Below are positions 1 to 10,741 of a stretch of DNA of 64,000 nucleotides, one piece after another. The stretch lies in NCBI GenBank assembly GCA_963281255.1, contig OY725500.1, positions 2,909,184 to 2,973,183 of the forward strand, given 5' to 3'. The notes beneath the pieces are model-generated. The model was not told the origin of the DNA and did no database searches. It worked only from the letters and a program-made list of their open reading frames with translations. A program made the translations under genes and the position numbers. The stretch is from Aphrocallistes beatrix (Eukaryota; Porifera; Hexactinellida; Sceptrulophora; Aphrocallistidae). Each line of letters begins with the position of its first letter. Within the stretch, counting starts at the first letter, position 1.

Positions 1-609
1 TTGAATAGACAAATTAGAATTTCCTTTTCTTCCTGATATATAATCTTCATACCTTAATTCTTCCAAACTTTTATTTTCATATTCTTTCATTGCTGGAATG
101 CATTCTAACCTAACTTGAACGTTAATTTGTGTGCCACCTTTCATTACTGTGTCCTGAGATTGCACAGCTCTGAATGGAATAGGAGTCCCAGGTCCAGTTA
201 CATTGCTAAAGATTGAGGGTGTTTGATGAAATACTCCATTAGTTTGAGAACTGGTTCCAAGAGTCGGAATTTTGGATTGATTGGAAAAAAACCCAGAATT
301 CCCTAAAGAAGGGAACGAACTAGATGAAATACTAGGGGAAAACGTATTTACAGAATTAAATATATCCCCACGTGATGCATTATTAAAAAATGAATTGGAT
401 GCAGTAGTTGAAAAGGCCGAGGAAAAGAAAGAGTTTCCTACTCCAACAGTAGTGGATGCCAAGGAATTAGTAAAGGAATTATTATTTCCTGAGCCAGAAC
501 TAAATATTCCACGTGATACTGGCAATGCGAACGGAGCTGAAATTTGATTGTGGCCAAAGAGGGATTGTGAGGAATTTGGAACATTGGTACTAGTATTAGC
601 GCCAAACAT
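1..609 (-). CDS. NUP98-like: NUP98-like nucleoporin, 5' coding part (runs off the window)
   Basis: An open minus-strand frame of about 203 codons runs from an ATG at 609-607 to the window edge with no stop. It starts MFGANTSTNVP, then has a long Ser/Asn/Thr/Phe-rich stretch, then a segment at about residues 145-200 matching the Gle2/Rae1-binding (GLEBS) motif of NUP98: DTVMKGGTQINVQ, then CIPAMKEYENKSLEELRYED, then GRKG. Vertebrate NUP98 has the GLEBS at a similar distance from its start, which supports this start codon. NUP98 lines the nuclear pore; its GLEBS docks the mRNA-export factor RAE1. Only two FG dipeptides (MFG, LFG) are visible where several FG/GLFG repeats would be expected. No splice site is needed within the visible part. 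The remaining FG region and autoproteolytic domain would lie beyond position 1. A diverged paralogue is possible. Confidence 0.85.
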   Translation of the reverse strand, partial: MFGANTSTNVPNSSQSLFGHNQISAPFALPVSRGIFSSGSGNNNSFTNSLASTTVGVGNSFFSSAFSTTASNSFFNNASRGDIFNSVNTFSPSISSSSFPSLGNSGFFSNQSKIPTLGTSSQTNGVFHQTPSIFSNVTGPGTPIPFRAVQSQDTVMKGGTQINVQVRLECIPAMKEYENKSLEELRYEDYISGRKGNSNLSIQ

Positions 610-687
610 CAAAATAAATTTCGAAATATTAGCAAAAACAAAATATGAAATAATCTAGAACAAAAAATAAAAGCATTATTATGGGCA

Positions 688-800
688 CAAGCGCGATTCG
701 CTTGCTTGCGCTTCGCAGCTAGCAGACATTTGAAGAATTCAGCTGGCAGAATTCATCTAAGGCGACACTTGGGCGCCTACATTGATTAATTATAAAGTAG
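688..800 (-). mobile_element. 3' terminus of a GC-hairpin-ended repeat (family 1-like)
   Basis: Read on the minus strand this ends GCAAGCAAGCGAATCGCGCT, the same terminal module as the elements ending at 8524, 17726, 21513 and 22303. It is preceded by the conserved flank TTAATTAATCAATG and AGGCGCC. The usual 9-bp stem hairpin is eroded here. It lies about 80 bp upstream of the NUP98-like start codon, so it sits in that gene's probable promoter or 5' UTR. Confidence 0.6.
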
Positions 801-1179
801 ATAACATCTTTACCCTTAAAATAAAAAAGTCTAAATGTTCGAGAGAGAAGGATTAAAATTTCTATAGCTGTTCCTTATCATTATGCGACAAAAGTATGAC
901 AACGCGATTTTCGACATCGTATAACTTGATGATTTCCCGCTTTTTCGTTCTATTTTTCGGACCCCTAAAACTATATTTTTTTGTCCTTGTTGCTTTATTT
1001 TGGTACTATGGGGTAGCAAATAAAGTAAACTAGATATGATTTAAATTTAGAAGCTTTGTTCATATAGTATGTTCCAAAATTTATACAGTGAAGGGGGCTC
1101 TACCATTATGATGTAAAGCCAAAAACAAAAAACCGACTTTGAGATCCTGTAACTCAAAACTTCTCCAAATATCGTCGAT
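801..1179. other. AT-rich interval without a recognised gene
   Basis: No coding or RNA gene is supported. A stretch at about 1095-1165 (CTACCATTATGATGT and following) recurs at about 55925-55990, so at least part is dispersed repeat. The short minus-strand frame at 831-1019 has no recognisable motif. Confidence 0.5.
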
Positions 1180-2242
1180 CATAGCCTACTATAATAATGC
1201 CTCACACTAAAATAACCAAGGATGCGGTAATAGCCGACTGAATTAATAAACGATTAGCGTAAAATCGTTAACCATGTAGGATAGACATTAAGAATGTATT
1301 ACAGGCATATATAAACATGGCATCAAAGTATATATATCCGTTGTCAAAATTTCGATTAGTCATATAATTGCGCAACAGGTCATTTTAAGCACGATTTTGG
1401 CAATTTTCCAAGCTGTTTCAAGCCTACTTCTAAATGTTATCAAGGTAGAATTTTTTGTGTAGAACTAAGAATAGTACAAGTTCTTTTGAAAAATTTAGAA
1501 TTTGTCAATTGAATGTTGTTCATTCCTACGTTGCTATGGTAAAGCATTTTGTTCCGTTTGAGCCATATCCTCCAAACTGTAAGTTCTAGGTCTTCAAATT
1601 TGATCGTATTTGATAGGCAATTGGCTACTTCCTATTAGATAATAATACAATTTAAACTTCTGAATTCACAGACTATAGAGTTATGCGGCAATTTAGTGTT
1701 TTGGTCACATTCTTAAAATCAAACCATAACGCAAAACTCGCTGAATTTAGAAGATCAAGTTGTATTATCACCTAAAAGGAAGTAGTCCATTACCTATCAA
1801 ACACGATCAAATTTGAAGATCTAGTTACTACATTTTGCACGAAATGGCCCAAACTGACCAAAATGCTTTGCCATAGCAACCCAGGAATGTAACAACATTC
1901 CATTGAAAAATTCTAAATTTTTCAAATCAACTCGTACTAATCTTGGTTAAACACAAAAATCACACCTTAATACCATTTAGAAATAGGGTCAAAACTGCTT
2001 GGAAAATGGCTAAAATTGTCCTTAGAATGACCTGTTGCGCAATGATGTGATGACTAATCGAAATTTTTCCAACGGATATATGTACTTTGATACCATGTTT
2101 ATATATATTGGTAATATATTCTTAATGCCTATTCTGCATGGTTAACGATTTTAGGCTAATCGTGTATTACTCCATTCGGCTACTACTTCATCCCTAGTCA
2201 ATAATTTTCAGCCTACTGTGAGGCATTATTAGAGTAGGCTAT
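1180..2242. mobile_element. Fold-back element FB1 with about 500-bp inverted arms
   Basis: The left arm starts CATAGCCTACTATAATAATG and the right arm ends with its near-complement; the arms pair almost throughout and meet near 1710. No coding region is seen, so this is a non-autonomous long-inverted-repeat element. Both arms contain a variant of the core CATTCCTAcGTTGCTATGG (1531 and, inverted, about 1880) found in the other fold-back families. The arm sequence is clearly related to FB2 at 16340-18304 (shared runs around ACTTCCTATT and TAATAATACA). Confidence 0.8.
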
Positions 2243-2245
2243 GCG

Positions 2246-2578
2246 TCAATATATATTTCAAATTGCTGGAAATTCAATGCTGGACACGAAATCAAAATCA
2301 AATGATAATCTGACATGTTTGAAAAAGTTATAGATCTGGGATTCCGGCGGATACTATCGGATGTGGTTATTTTTGGGTCGCCAAATTTTCTAAAGGGTTG
2401 TAAGCATATTGTGCCCGATTTCTTCCTTGTAAAATGACTAAAATTTTTTAAAAAAATTTTATCTGTTGAATTATTTCAATTATTGATGCATTTTTGCAGA
2501 TAACTCTGCGATTCAAATCTGCACTGAACAAATAAATTAATCGGTTGAAAAAGTCGAAAGTTATAGGAAATGCCAACC
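2246..2578 (+). mobile_element. Truncated copy of TTAA fold-back family D (right half)
   Basis: From CAAATTGCTGGAAATTCAAT to AGGAAATGCCAACC this matches the right half of the complete family D copies at 48738-49927 and 60892-62273. Its terminus CCAACC is followed by TTAA, and that same TTAA also begins the TTAACCCGT element to the right. Confidence 0.7.
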
Positions 2579-2757
2579 TTAACCCGTGGATGACATAGTG
2601 ATATTTTTCCACGTGGTTGCCAAAGTGGGGTCAATAAATACCCCAAATTAAAAATGGAATAATTGGCACAATATAGGGAATATTGGAAAAAGGAGAACAT
2701 ATAATGCATACAAAATAAATATTCTATCGAGTTGACAATCTAAAAAGAACATTTGAA
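2579..2757 (+). mobile_element. TTAA-CCCGT terminus of a piggyBac-type element
   Basis: TTAACCCGTGGAT begins here, followed by a short region with GGGGT...ACCCC pairs leading into the 46-bp array. TTAA is the piggyBac target duplication and CCC is typical of piggyBac ends. The inverse end, ATCTACGGGTTAA, closes the second 46-bp array at 39150. This may be the left end of the element whose transposase lies at 4901-6577. Confidence 0.5.
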
Positions 2758-4588
2758 TCGGGTACCAAAAGACCCCACTATGTCGTTTGTGCAATAAGTT
2801 CACTGGGGTGCCAAAAGACCCCACTATGTCGTTTGTGCAATAAGTTCACTGGGGTACCAAAAGACCCCACTATGTCGTTTGTGCAATAAGCTCACTGGGG
2901 TATCAAAAGACCCCACTATGTCGTTTGTGCAATAAGTTCACTGGGGTACCAAAAGACCCCACTATGTCGTTTGTGCAATAAGTTCACTGGGGTATCAAAA
3001 GACCCCACTATGTCGTTTGTGCAATAAGCTCACTGGGGTACCAAAAGACCCCACTATGTCGTTTGTTCAATAAGCTCACTGGGGTATCAAAAGACCCCAC
3101 TATGTCGTTTGTGCAATAAGTTCACTGCGGTACCAAAAGACCCCACTATGTCGTTTGTGCAATAAGTTCACTGGGGTATCAAAAGACCCCACTATGTCGT
3201 TTGTGCAATAAGTTCAATGGGGTACCAAAAGACCCCACTATGTCGTTTGTGCAATAAGCTCACTGGGGGTATCAAAAGACCCCACTATGTCGTTTGTGCA
3301 ATAAGCTCACTGGGGTACCAAAAGACCCCACTATGTCGTTTGTGCAATAAGTTCACTGGGGTACCAAAAGACCCCACTATGTCGTTTGTGCAATAAGCTC
3401 ACTGGGGTATCAAAAGACCCCACTATGTCGTTTGTGCAATAAGTTCACTGCGGTACCAAAAGACCCCACTATGTCGTTTGTGCAATAAGTTCACTGGGGT
3501 ATCAAAAGACCCCACTATGTCGTTTGTGCAATAAGTTCACTGGGGTACCAAAAGACCCCACTATGTCGTTTGTGCACTAAGCTCACTGGGGTACCAAAAG
3601 ACCCCACTATGTCGTTTGTGCAATAAGTTCACTGGGGTGCCAAAAGACCCCACTATGTCGTTTGTGCAATAAGTTCACTGGGGTACCAAAAGACCCCACT
3701 ATGTCGTTTGTGCAATAAGCTCACTGGGGTATCAAAAGACTCCACTATGTCGTTTGTGCAATAAGTTCACTGGGGTACCAAAAGACCCCACTATGTCGTT
3801 TGTGCAATAAGTTCACTGGGGTATCAAAAGACCCCACTATGTCGTTTGTGCAATAAGCTCACTGGGGTACCAAAAGACCCCACTATGTCGTTTGTTCAAT
3901 AAGCTCACTGGGGTATCAAAAGACCCCACTATGTCGTTTGTGCAATAAGTTCACTGGGGTACCAAAAGACCCCACTATGTCGTTTGTGCAATAAGTTCAC
4001 TGGGGTATCAAAAGACCCCACTATGTCGTTTGTGCAATAAGTTCAATGGGGTACCAAAAGACCCCACTATGTCGTTTGTGCAATAAGCTCACTGGGGGTA
4101 TCAAAAGACCCCACTATGTCGTTTGCGCAATAAGCTCACTGGGGTACCAAAAGACCCCACTATGTCGTTTGTGCAATAAGTTCACTGGGGTACCAAAAGA
4201 CCCCACTATGTCGTTTGTGCAATAAGCTCACTGGGGTATCAAAAGACCCCACTATGTCGTTTGTGCAATAAGTTCACTGCGGTACCAAAAGACCCCACTA
4301 TGTCGTTTGTGCAATAAGTTCACTGGGGTATCAAAAGACCCCACTATGTCGTTTGTGCAATAAGTTCACTGGGGTACCAAAAGACCCCACTATGTCGTTT
4401 GTGCACTAAGCTCACTGGGGTACCAAAAGACCCCACTATGTCGTTTGTGCAATAAGCTCACTGGGGTATCAAAAGACCCCACTATGTCGTTTGTGCAATA
4501 AGCTCACTGGGGTATCAAAAGACCCCACTATGTCGTTTGTGCAATAAGTTCACTGGGGTATCAAAAGACCCACATGTCGTTTGTGCAC
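2758..4588 (+). repeat. 46-bp tandem satellite, about 40 units
   Basis: The unit is GGGGTACCAAAAGACCCC followed by ACTATGTCGTTTGTGCAATA and AGTTCACT, 46 bp in all. Most variation is at a few sites (TACC/TATC/TGCC, AGTTC/AGCTC). The GGGGT...ACCCC ends can form a 5-bp stem. Blocks of variants recur with the same order, for example around 2900-3600 and 3750-4450, which suggests higher-order duplication of about 870 bp. The array ends abruptly in a hairpin-family terminus at about 4600. The same unit is found inverted at 37696-39110. Confidence 0.95.
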
Positions 4589-4640
4589 GAAGTGTTCGTC
4601 CAAGCCGCGAAGCGCAAGCAAGCGAAGCGCCTTGTTATTT
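4589..4640 (+). mobile_element. Fragment of a GC-hairpin-ended terminus fused to the satellite
   Basis: CCGCGAAGCGCAAGCAAGCG followed by AAGCGCCTTGTT matches the 3' end of hairpin-ended families 1 and 2. The last satellite unit runs into it without a spacer, so the end was either captured by the array or inserted into it. Confidence 0.6.
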
Positions 4641-4900
4641 AAGAACAGTGATCAAAGTATTATTGTCAAATTTTGTCCCAGTCTGGTAAAGCGACAAGAT
4701 TAACTATTAATGCATGAATTATAAATGCAATCTACATGTTTATAGTGTTAAGTAGAAGAAAATAAATAGTATTCGTTATGTAGTAATTTTCAAATTCTAA
4801 AAAATGAGAATACAATGTTAGCATTAATTGATAATTTATAAAAATATAACGAATACATGGAAGAAAAGAATAAAAGTACTCAATTGTGGCATACTTTTAT

Positions 4901-6577
4901 TCACTTAAGAGAGACTAGATCTTCACACTGTAAGCATACTAGTAAGTTCTTTGAATGAATCTGGCACACTAAAGTATCGCACATGAAGCAACATCTTTTT
5001 ACTTTTTTATCTTTTGATCTTTTACAGAAAAAACATCTCCCCCTAGGTAAATTTTTCGCTTGTACATCGGAGTATTCTATTGCTAAATCTGAGGAACTAT
5101 GTACTGGAATCGGAATTTCAGGAGTTGTTAGATCAGAATGAATCCCAGTCCCAGACTCAGATTGAATAGATTGAGGGGTTTCATTTATTGGTAAACCAAT
5201 ATCTTCTGACAGAGATTCAGGAGGGACTTCTTGTGTAGGGGCTACATGGGGAAGAATACTACCTGAGCCAGATACAACCAATTGCGAATCACCTACTCTA
5301 TCTAATAAGGATATCGTATGCAAATACGAATCCTCGCATAATTTTATCATGAAGTCCATTGACAGTTTCACGTCCCTATGGAGATATCTATAGTCAGGGG
5401 ATGACTTTCTGCGTTTGATGAGAGGAGTGACGAGTTGGTGTCCCAATTGATAGAGGAAATCTTTTCGATTCTTTTGCTTAACTAATAGTGAATTAGGATA
5501 CTTTAGCTGATAAATGACCCACGCTGCATGAATGGCAAATGCAATTAAGTCAGAGAATATGACGCATGGCCATCGTCTGGTCGAACGGTAAGGTCTAAAT
5601 GCGGTTATTTGTTGATCTAAGGAGTCAACCCCGGACTTTTGTTTATTATAATCTTGTATAACTTTAGGTTTTCTTTTAATATCATCTGCTGTTTCGGTAG
5701 TGTGATGAAAATTTGATAATAAAAGGACATATAGATTTTTCTTCCTGATATAAGAAATCATTGTATTTCCCTTATACGAAATAAATTTGGATGAAAATTC
5801 AGGAATTCCCTTTACGATCTTCATGATTTTTGGAATCTCTTTCCTATTTGATCTCATTGTTCCAAAATATAGAATTTTCTTTTCTGCAAATAATCTCTGA
5901 CTTAGAGGTAGAGGTGAAATAGTTGTCTCCAACCAATATTTGTCCTGGGCGAAGATTTTCTGCCAATCGACAAACCAAATCTTCAGTTTTATTGGGAAAC
6001 CGTGCTTTACCTAAGTAAACTTCAATAACTAATGGATAATATGTTTTCGAGTCGGCTATAATCCACAACTTTAACCCGTATTTCCCAGGCTTGGATGGGA
6101 TATATTGGCGAAACGAACACCTTCCACGATAACGAGCTAGACGTTCGTCGATTGTTAAGAACGTACCAGGTGAATAATATTTGAAAAGTGATGATTTTAC
6201 ACTTTCAAAAACCCAACGAATTGGAGCCAGTTTATCAGTTTTCAGCCTCTCCATTCGAGTGCTGTAATCGTCAAATCGTAGGTATCGAGAAAAACTTTTT
6301 AAACGTTCCCTTGGCATTGTAGCTTTGAATATTGGGCGTGATTTATTCGGGTCCTCCGAGTATAACTCGTTGATTGGTTCCTTGTTAGCCCGAAACACCC
6401 CAGTAAGAATAAGAAGCCCCAAATACGCATCTAATTCCATCAAAGAAAATGTATTTAAGTGTGATTTATTTCCAACAGCGGTAGCAGGGTTTTCACTCAA
6501 AATATCATTTAACTTCTTGTTGGTCATATCCAGGATATGTTGGCACAGCTCTTTATGAAAAAACAACTTGAAAATAT
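4901..6577 (-). CDS. piggyBac transposase, main exon (one frameshift)
   Basis: Translation gives a piggyBac DDE transposase core in two frames (6577-5900 and 5932-4901). Catalytic segments are visible: TIDERLARYRGRC (first Asp), GKYGLKLWIIAD, VGDNYFTS (second Asp) and DYNKQKSGVDSLDQQ (third Asp). The C-terminus is the Cys/His-rich zinc domain (RCFFCKRSKDKK through LVCLQCEDLVSLK). A single frameshift near 5905 follows VGDNYFTS; otherwise the frame is open for about 558 codons. The exon probably begins at 6577: on the minus strand a pyrimidine-rich run ending TTGGTGTAG precedes ATATTTTCAAG, giving the conserved IFKLFF. An AATAAA overlaps the stop at 4901. A matching first exon lies at 26711-27023. 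The near-intact frame suggests a young copy or past selection. Confidence 0.9.
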
Positions 6578-7157
6578 CTACACCAAGGATAAAAAGGATA
6601 GAGTTACAACATATTCCGACAGGAAACAAACAGGGCCGCTCCCAGGAATAAATACTGGGAGTATGCAGCCGAAGCGAGTCAAAAAGGGTGTTTGGGGCTT
6701 TGCCCCCCAGCGATTTTTTGGAAATATTGTGACAAAATGATCGATATATATATATGCCGAATGAAATCTGAAATTTGCCCACTGTGCAAAAATTTGGGGT
6801 ACGGCCCTTGTAGGGGTTCATTAGGGTGCCCCCCTAATGAACCCCTACAGCCCTGACGTTGATACCACCAGCATTTAGTCATTTTCCAAATCAGTCATCA
6901 AAATCTTCCATAATGGAATGCGAAACTGCCGACTGTTAAAAAAGTGGGGTGGGAGGGGCTGTCACCCCCCCACACCCCCCCATAGGACAGACCCTGGCAA
7001 CAGACAGTTAAAATACAAATGAATCTAAATAGTACTGTTGCATGACGGTTCAACTACCTGCACAGTGGGTTATTATTGCCAATTACTAGTATTAGGGTTT
7101 AAATGAAAAACTTGATGAGATATCGACATATATTGTATTATTGAGTCGGGCCGCCGG
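6578..7157. other. Non-coding interval with a strong perfect hairpin
   Basis: Directly 5' of the piggyBac exon on its strand, so intronic if the exon call is right. It contains GC-rich runs (TGGGGCTTTGCCCCCCAG near 6692; C-rich runs near 6970) and the 18-bp stem hairpin described separately. No gene is recognised. Confidence 0.5.
6809..6849. repeat. Perfect 18-bp stem, 5-base loop hairpin
   Basis: TGTAGGGGTTCATTAGGG, loop TGCCC, then the exact reverse complement. It is the strongest short perfect palindrome noted in the window outside the satellite arrays. It could be a collapsed miniature element or the scar of a fold-back insertion; no run of Us follows to suggest a terminator. Confidence 0.85.
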
Positions 7158-7717
7158 TAGGGTTGGAAAAAATCATGATTTTAAAAAAAAAATCAAAAAT
7201 CATGATTTATTTGATTTAAATCAGATTTATTTGATTTAAATCAGATTAATTTGATTTAAATCAGATTTATTTGATTTAAATCAGATTTATTTGATTTAAA
7301 TCAGATTAATTTGATTTATATTAGATTTTTATATATTTTTATCTATAATCATTTAGTCTTCTGTTTATTTTTATCTACTCATAATCAAATAGAATTCTAG
7401 AATAAACTTAACATTATCTACGTATAATAGAATGTTTTAGTGAAAAAAAACGAAAAATTAGAATAAATATTAATGAAGAAAGCAAAAATTAGAGTATGTA
7501 TTAATGTACGTAGAACTAGAAGAAATTATTTTTGAGTATTCAGCAGCTTGTATATAAATACTAATTTTCCTGCTTTAGCTATACCTAATCTATTCCTAAC
7601 TTTTGAATGTACAAAAGCCATCACACTTTTATCAAATAAGAAACAGGAAATATATTCCAAAAAAATCAAATAACAGGATTTTGATTTTTTTAAGTGATTT
7701 AAATCAAAACAACCCTG
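7158..7717 (-). mobile_element. hAT element remnant with transposase C-terminus
   Basis: The ends read TAGGGTTGG on the left and CAACCCTG on the right, a hAT-like inverted pair continued by AT-rich subterminal sequence containing TGATTTAAATCA. Inside, on the minus strand at 7526-7640, is the conserved hAT C-terminal segment HSKVRNRLGIAKAGKLVFIY. The rest of the transposase is lost. No 8-bp target duplication is recognisable, so one end may be eroded. Confidence 0.65.
7202..7325 (+). repeat. 21-bp tandem repeat, about six units
   Basis: The unit TTTATTTGATTTAAATCAGA plus T, with one-base variants (TTAAT), repeats inside the left end of the hAT remnant. Each unit contains the 12-bp palindrome TGATTTAAATCA, a possible expanded subterminal transposase site. 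Confidence 0.85.
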
Positions 7718-7953
7718 ATTATTGTTATATAGCAACTTGACTATTGCGGTTACTCTGATGTGGTCAAATTTGTCGTATCATTTCCTGTTTAAAAATTATG
7801 ACGTCACTATTTTCCATATATGGTATTAAATTGTTAATTTCTGCTAACTTGTATTTCCAACTGTGTAGTAACAGAATAGATTATATTGTCTAACAATAGA
7901 TCTAACCAACATTTAATTTAACAGTCAGTTATAAATCTACCAATTATGCTATA

Positions 7954-7987
7954 TCCTTACTATTAAAACTCGATTAATGTATATTTA

Positions 7988-8033
<46 letters not shown>

Positions 8034-8524
8034 ACGAATTGATTGAAGAAACTGCCAGGCGCAGAAAGCTGATTTTTGGCATGTGGGAGTATTTTGGCTA
8101 TGGCTCCAGTAAGTTCTGAGTTCAGAGCAAAATGTCAACTCATCATGGAATTATGACGTCATTGTAACATTTTTCAAAGTTAAGCAACACAGTTATTCGG
8201 GCATAACTCAGCCATTATAGGAGATAGAAGGCTGAAATTTTAATAGAATATGTATACTAACATATCTCACATATGATGCAACTATCATCAAAAAATGATG
8301 ACTCATCACTTTGCTATGACGTCATCATTACTCATCAAAATTATAAAAATTGACAAATACGGTGCTTTTTTGTGCGATATCTATAATAATAGTAGGAGAG
8401 ACGTATTTAGAGATGTTACCTCCCATTTAATTAATCAATGGTGACTACAGGCGACCGAAGGGAGCCTCCGGCGGACACGAAGTGTCCGCCAGCCGCGCAG
8501 CGCAAGCAAGCGAAGCGCGCTTGT
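7954..8524 (+). mobile_element. GC-hairpin-ended non-autonomous element, family 1, copy 1
   Basis: It starts A|TCCTTACTATTAAAACTCG, has an AT microsatellite, then GTAACGAATTGATTGAAGAA, a conserved body, and a GC-rich 3' end: GGCGGACACGAAGTGTCCGCC-type hairpin (9-bp stem), then CAGCGCAAGCAAGCGAAGCG, CGCTTGT. TC start after an A, no terminal inverted repeat and a 3' hairpin recall Helitron-like non-autonomous elements, but the last bases are TTGT, not CTRR. No coding region. Confidence 0.75.
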
Positions 8525-8582
8525 GCTATATATAAGCTAATCTTAACATAACTATGATTTCAGTATGACATTAATTACGATA

Positions 8583-10741
8583 TTACTCATCACTAACACT
8601 AACAATTTCTGTTAGATATTTGACTAGCTTATCAATGGAAGCCTGTGGATCCGATTCGTGGTTTGTGGACACATTTTCAATATCCTCCTTGTTTTTTCGG
8701 TAATTTTTTTGATACCCCACTTCACCGCAGAGTGAACAGACAAGAATTTTCCTGAAACTTTCGTTCAATACGGGACAGCCATAAACGAATAATCTCATGG
8801 CAATATCACTTAAGCCAAGGAATGAATCTGACTTCCTACTCAGACATGTAGAGAATTCTCTTATTAATTTATGACCTTGCTCAAGTCCTTCTTCTGAGTT
8901 ATTACAGAGGCCGATATGATCATTTCTCTCAATGAATTGGAACGTATGTGCCAAAAGTTTATGCAACGTATCGCTAACTGAAACCCATGGAAAGTTTTCC
9001 AAAATCATAATATAAGTATTTTGACTTATGACACGAAATCTTTCTACATTCACGCGCTCATTACTATTGGCAATTTTGAGCAGCGCAGATAAGTTAATGT
9101 GAATTTGAGATAGGATACCTTTGTAAGCTGGTGGTACAAAGGAAAGCGGAATTGAAAAACATGGTTTTTTGTAAGAAAAGAATATCCTAGTCATATTTCC
9201 AGTGCTTGTAGTGCCACTTCCTCCGGGTTGATCAAATGGCAAGTTTGTTACTTCATTAATGCGGTTGCAAATCAATGATTTATAGTCTCGAACTGATTGA
9301 TCTTCTGACCACTTAGATTTACCAGCTGCATTCTTGTAAACAACATTCAAGAACCAATCCAAGATTCTAAGATAAGAATGCAATGGAGCAGCTGGGACCG
9401 TCGATGATGCTTGCAGGTTCGTGTGTAATTCCACTTCTCTGAGCAGATTTATAACTCAAGAGTTCTTTTCCCTCAGAAGTCAGTTCACGGATTGTGTCTT
9501 TAATATCAGCTATCGAACAATCCAATGGAAGGCCGCATACAACTTTTGATAAGTTGTTGATATCGCTACGGTCTGATTTGCAAGCGATACATGGAGCACC
9601 ACCCTTTCCTGTCATCACAGACAATGCCTTACTATCGAACATAGAAGCTATAATCGACATATTGATTTGACCATTTGTATAATCAAACCCATTGCTGTGA
9701 AGTGAACTAATTTCACAATTCTGTAACTGAATCAATATTTTCTTTTTGACAAATTAATGCAACTGGTTGATTGGAAAATGGTGGATTTGGATGGCGATTT
9801 TCCCAGAGAACGTTTCAAAAATGATCGGAAACCTTAAGTGGTGACACCATGAAGAAAATGAAATGTGATCGGTCAATATTCAAGTTAGAAAGGAGGTTAG
9901 AGGAAGAATGGTTTCTGGAACCATCCAATCCATGTTTAATTTCAGAAATTTAAAGGATAAAAGTGTGGTGCTGGTAAATAGAAGTGGAAATTTCCCATTG
10001 TTCGTTGAAAAAGAGAAGTGACATGGGAGATGTATGATATGTAAACTCCTATAGGGTTTGAATTATTTGGATACCAATTAAATGTTGGTACAAAAGAGTT
10101 TCGAAACGAGCGAATTTGTTCCCAAGTAGACAGATTTAAACCATCTGATAGAAGATAATATCTCAGCTCTGTCCATTTGCTCCTTCCCAGCTTAAGATGA
10201 TAAGCTTTGAAGGTAGATTTTTCAGGGGAAACTTTCTTATTTACACTTTCTGGTTCTTCTCCAGAATAGATTTTCCAGGCAATATTTGCGATATTTTTCA
10301 ACCCGATTTCTTCAATGGCCACAATGTACAAGAGCAGTGCAATATACCTAACAACTGAAATATTTTCGAGAGATGCAAATTACGGATAGAACTTAATATC
10401 CCAATTTGATCTAACCTGTTTTTCTTTGATCGGATTTGAAGGTCATCTAGCGGTTTTCTCCTCTCAATATTTGGATCGATTTTGAAATCGAAATCAATAG
10501 AAGGTTGAGTTTGCTGACTGGTAACCTGAGGCTCCATTATTTCCCATGGAATATCAACACTCCACCACTCACCCTCTAGTTTATCTACTGACTTTTTACT
10601 TTTCTTGACACTCTTAGTGATCTTATACACCGAAGAGTTTACGAAGGGTTTCAAATCTTCCTGAAGATTGAGGACTGATACAATGTTTTGAACAGTTAGA
10701 TGGATGTTATTGATTTTGCGGTCGTTTTTAAGAACAAACAA
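8583..10741 (-). pseudogene. RAG1L: RAG1-like transposase, decayed
   Basis: Minus-strand frames line up in order with the RAG1 core. At 10440-10400 KPLDDLQIRSKKNRLDQI resembles the nonamer-binding region. At about 10200-10060 LSTWEQIRSFRNSFVPTFNW matches the segment before EWQPP. At 9940-9920 IKHGLDGS matches the first catalytic Asp (KESCDG). At about 9683 NGFDYTNG matches the second (GTGYDEK). A CIAC zinc pair lies at about 9595. VVYKNAAGKSKW matches EVYKNP..RKRW. HKLLAHTFQFIERNDHIG with NSEEGLEQGHK (about 8881) matches the segment of the third catalytic residue. A CSLCGE pair sits in the C-terminal tail. At least three frame changes (about 10330, 9740, 9440) and an in-frame stop near 9815 show decay. 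The zinc region and GLEQGHK favour RAG1-like over Transib. No RAG2-like kelch gene or terminal repeats were found. Confidence 0.85.

Noticed and set aside
281-547. Plus-strand 88-codon frame
   Set aside because: It is antisense to the NUP98-like coding region, which has a recognisable GLEBS motif.
2758-4588. CRISPR-like array
   Set aside because: Repeats are contiguous with no unique spacers, and the DNA is clearly animal; it is a satellite.
6325-6740. Plus-strand frames 6325-6558 and 6537-6740
   Set aside because: Antisense to the piggyBac exon.
8583-10741. RAG1-like coding as a host recombination gene
   Set aside because: Several frame changes and a stop, no RAG2 partner and no RING in frame upstream; a dead transposase is the simpler reading.
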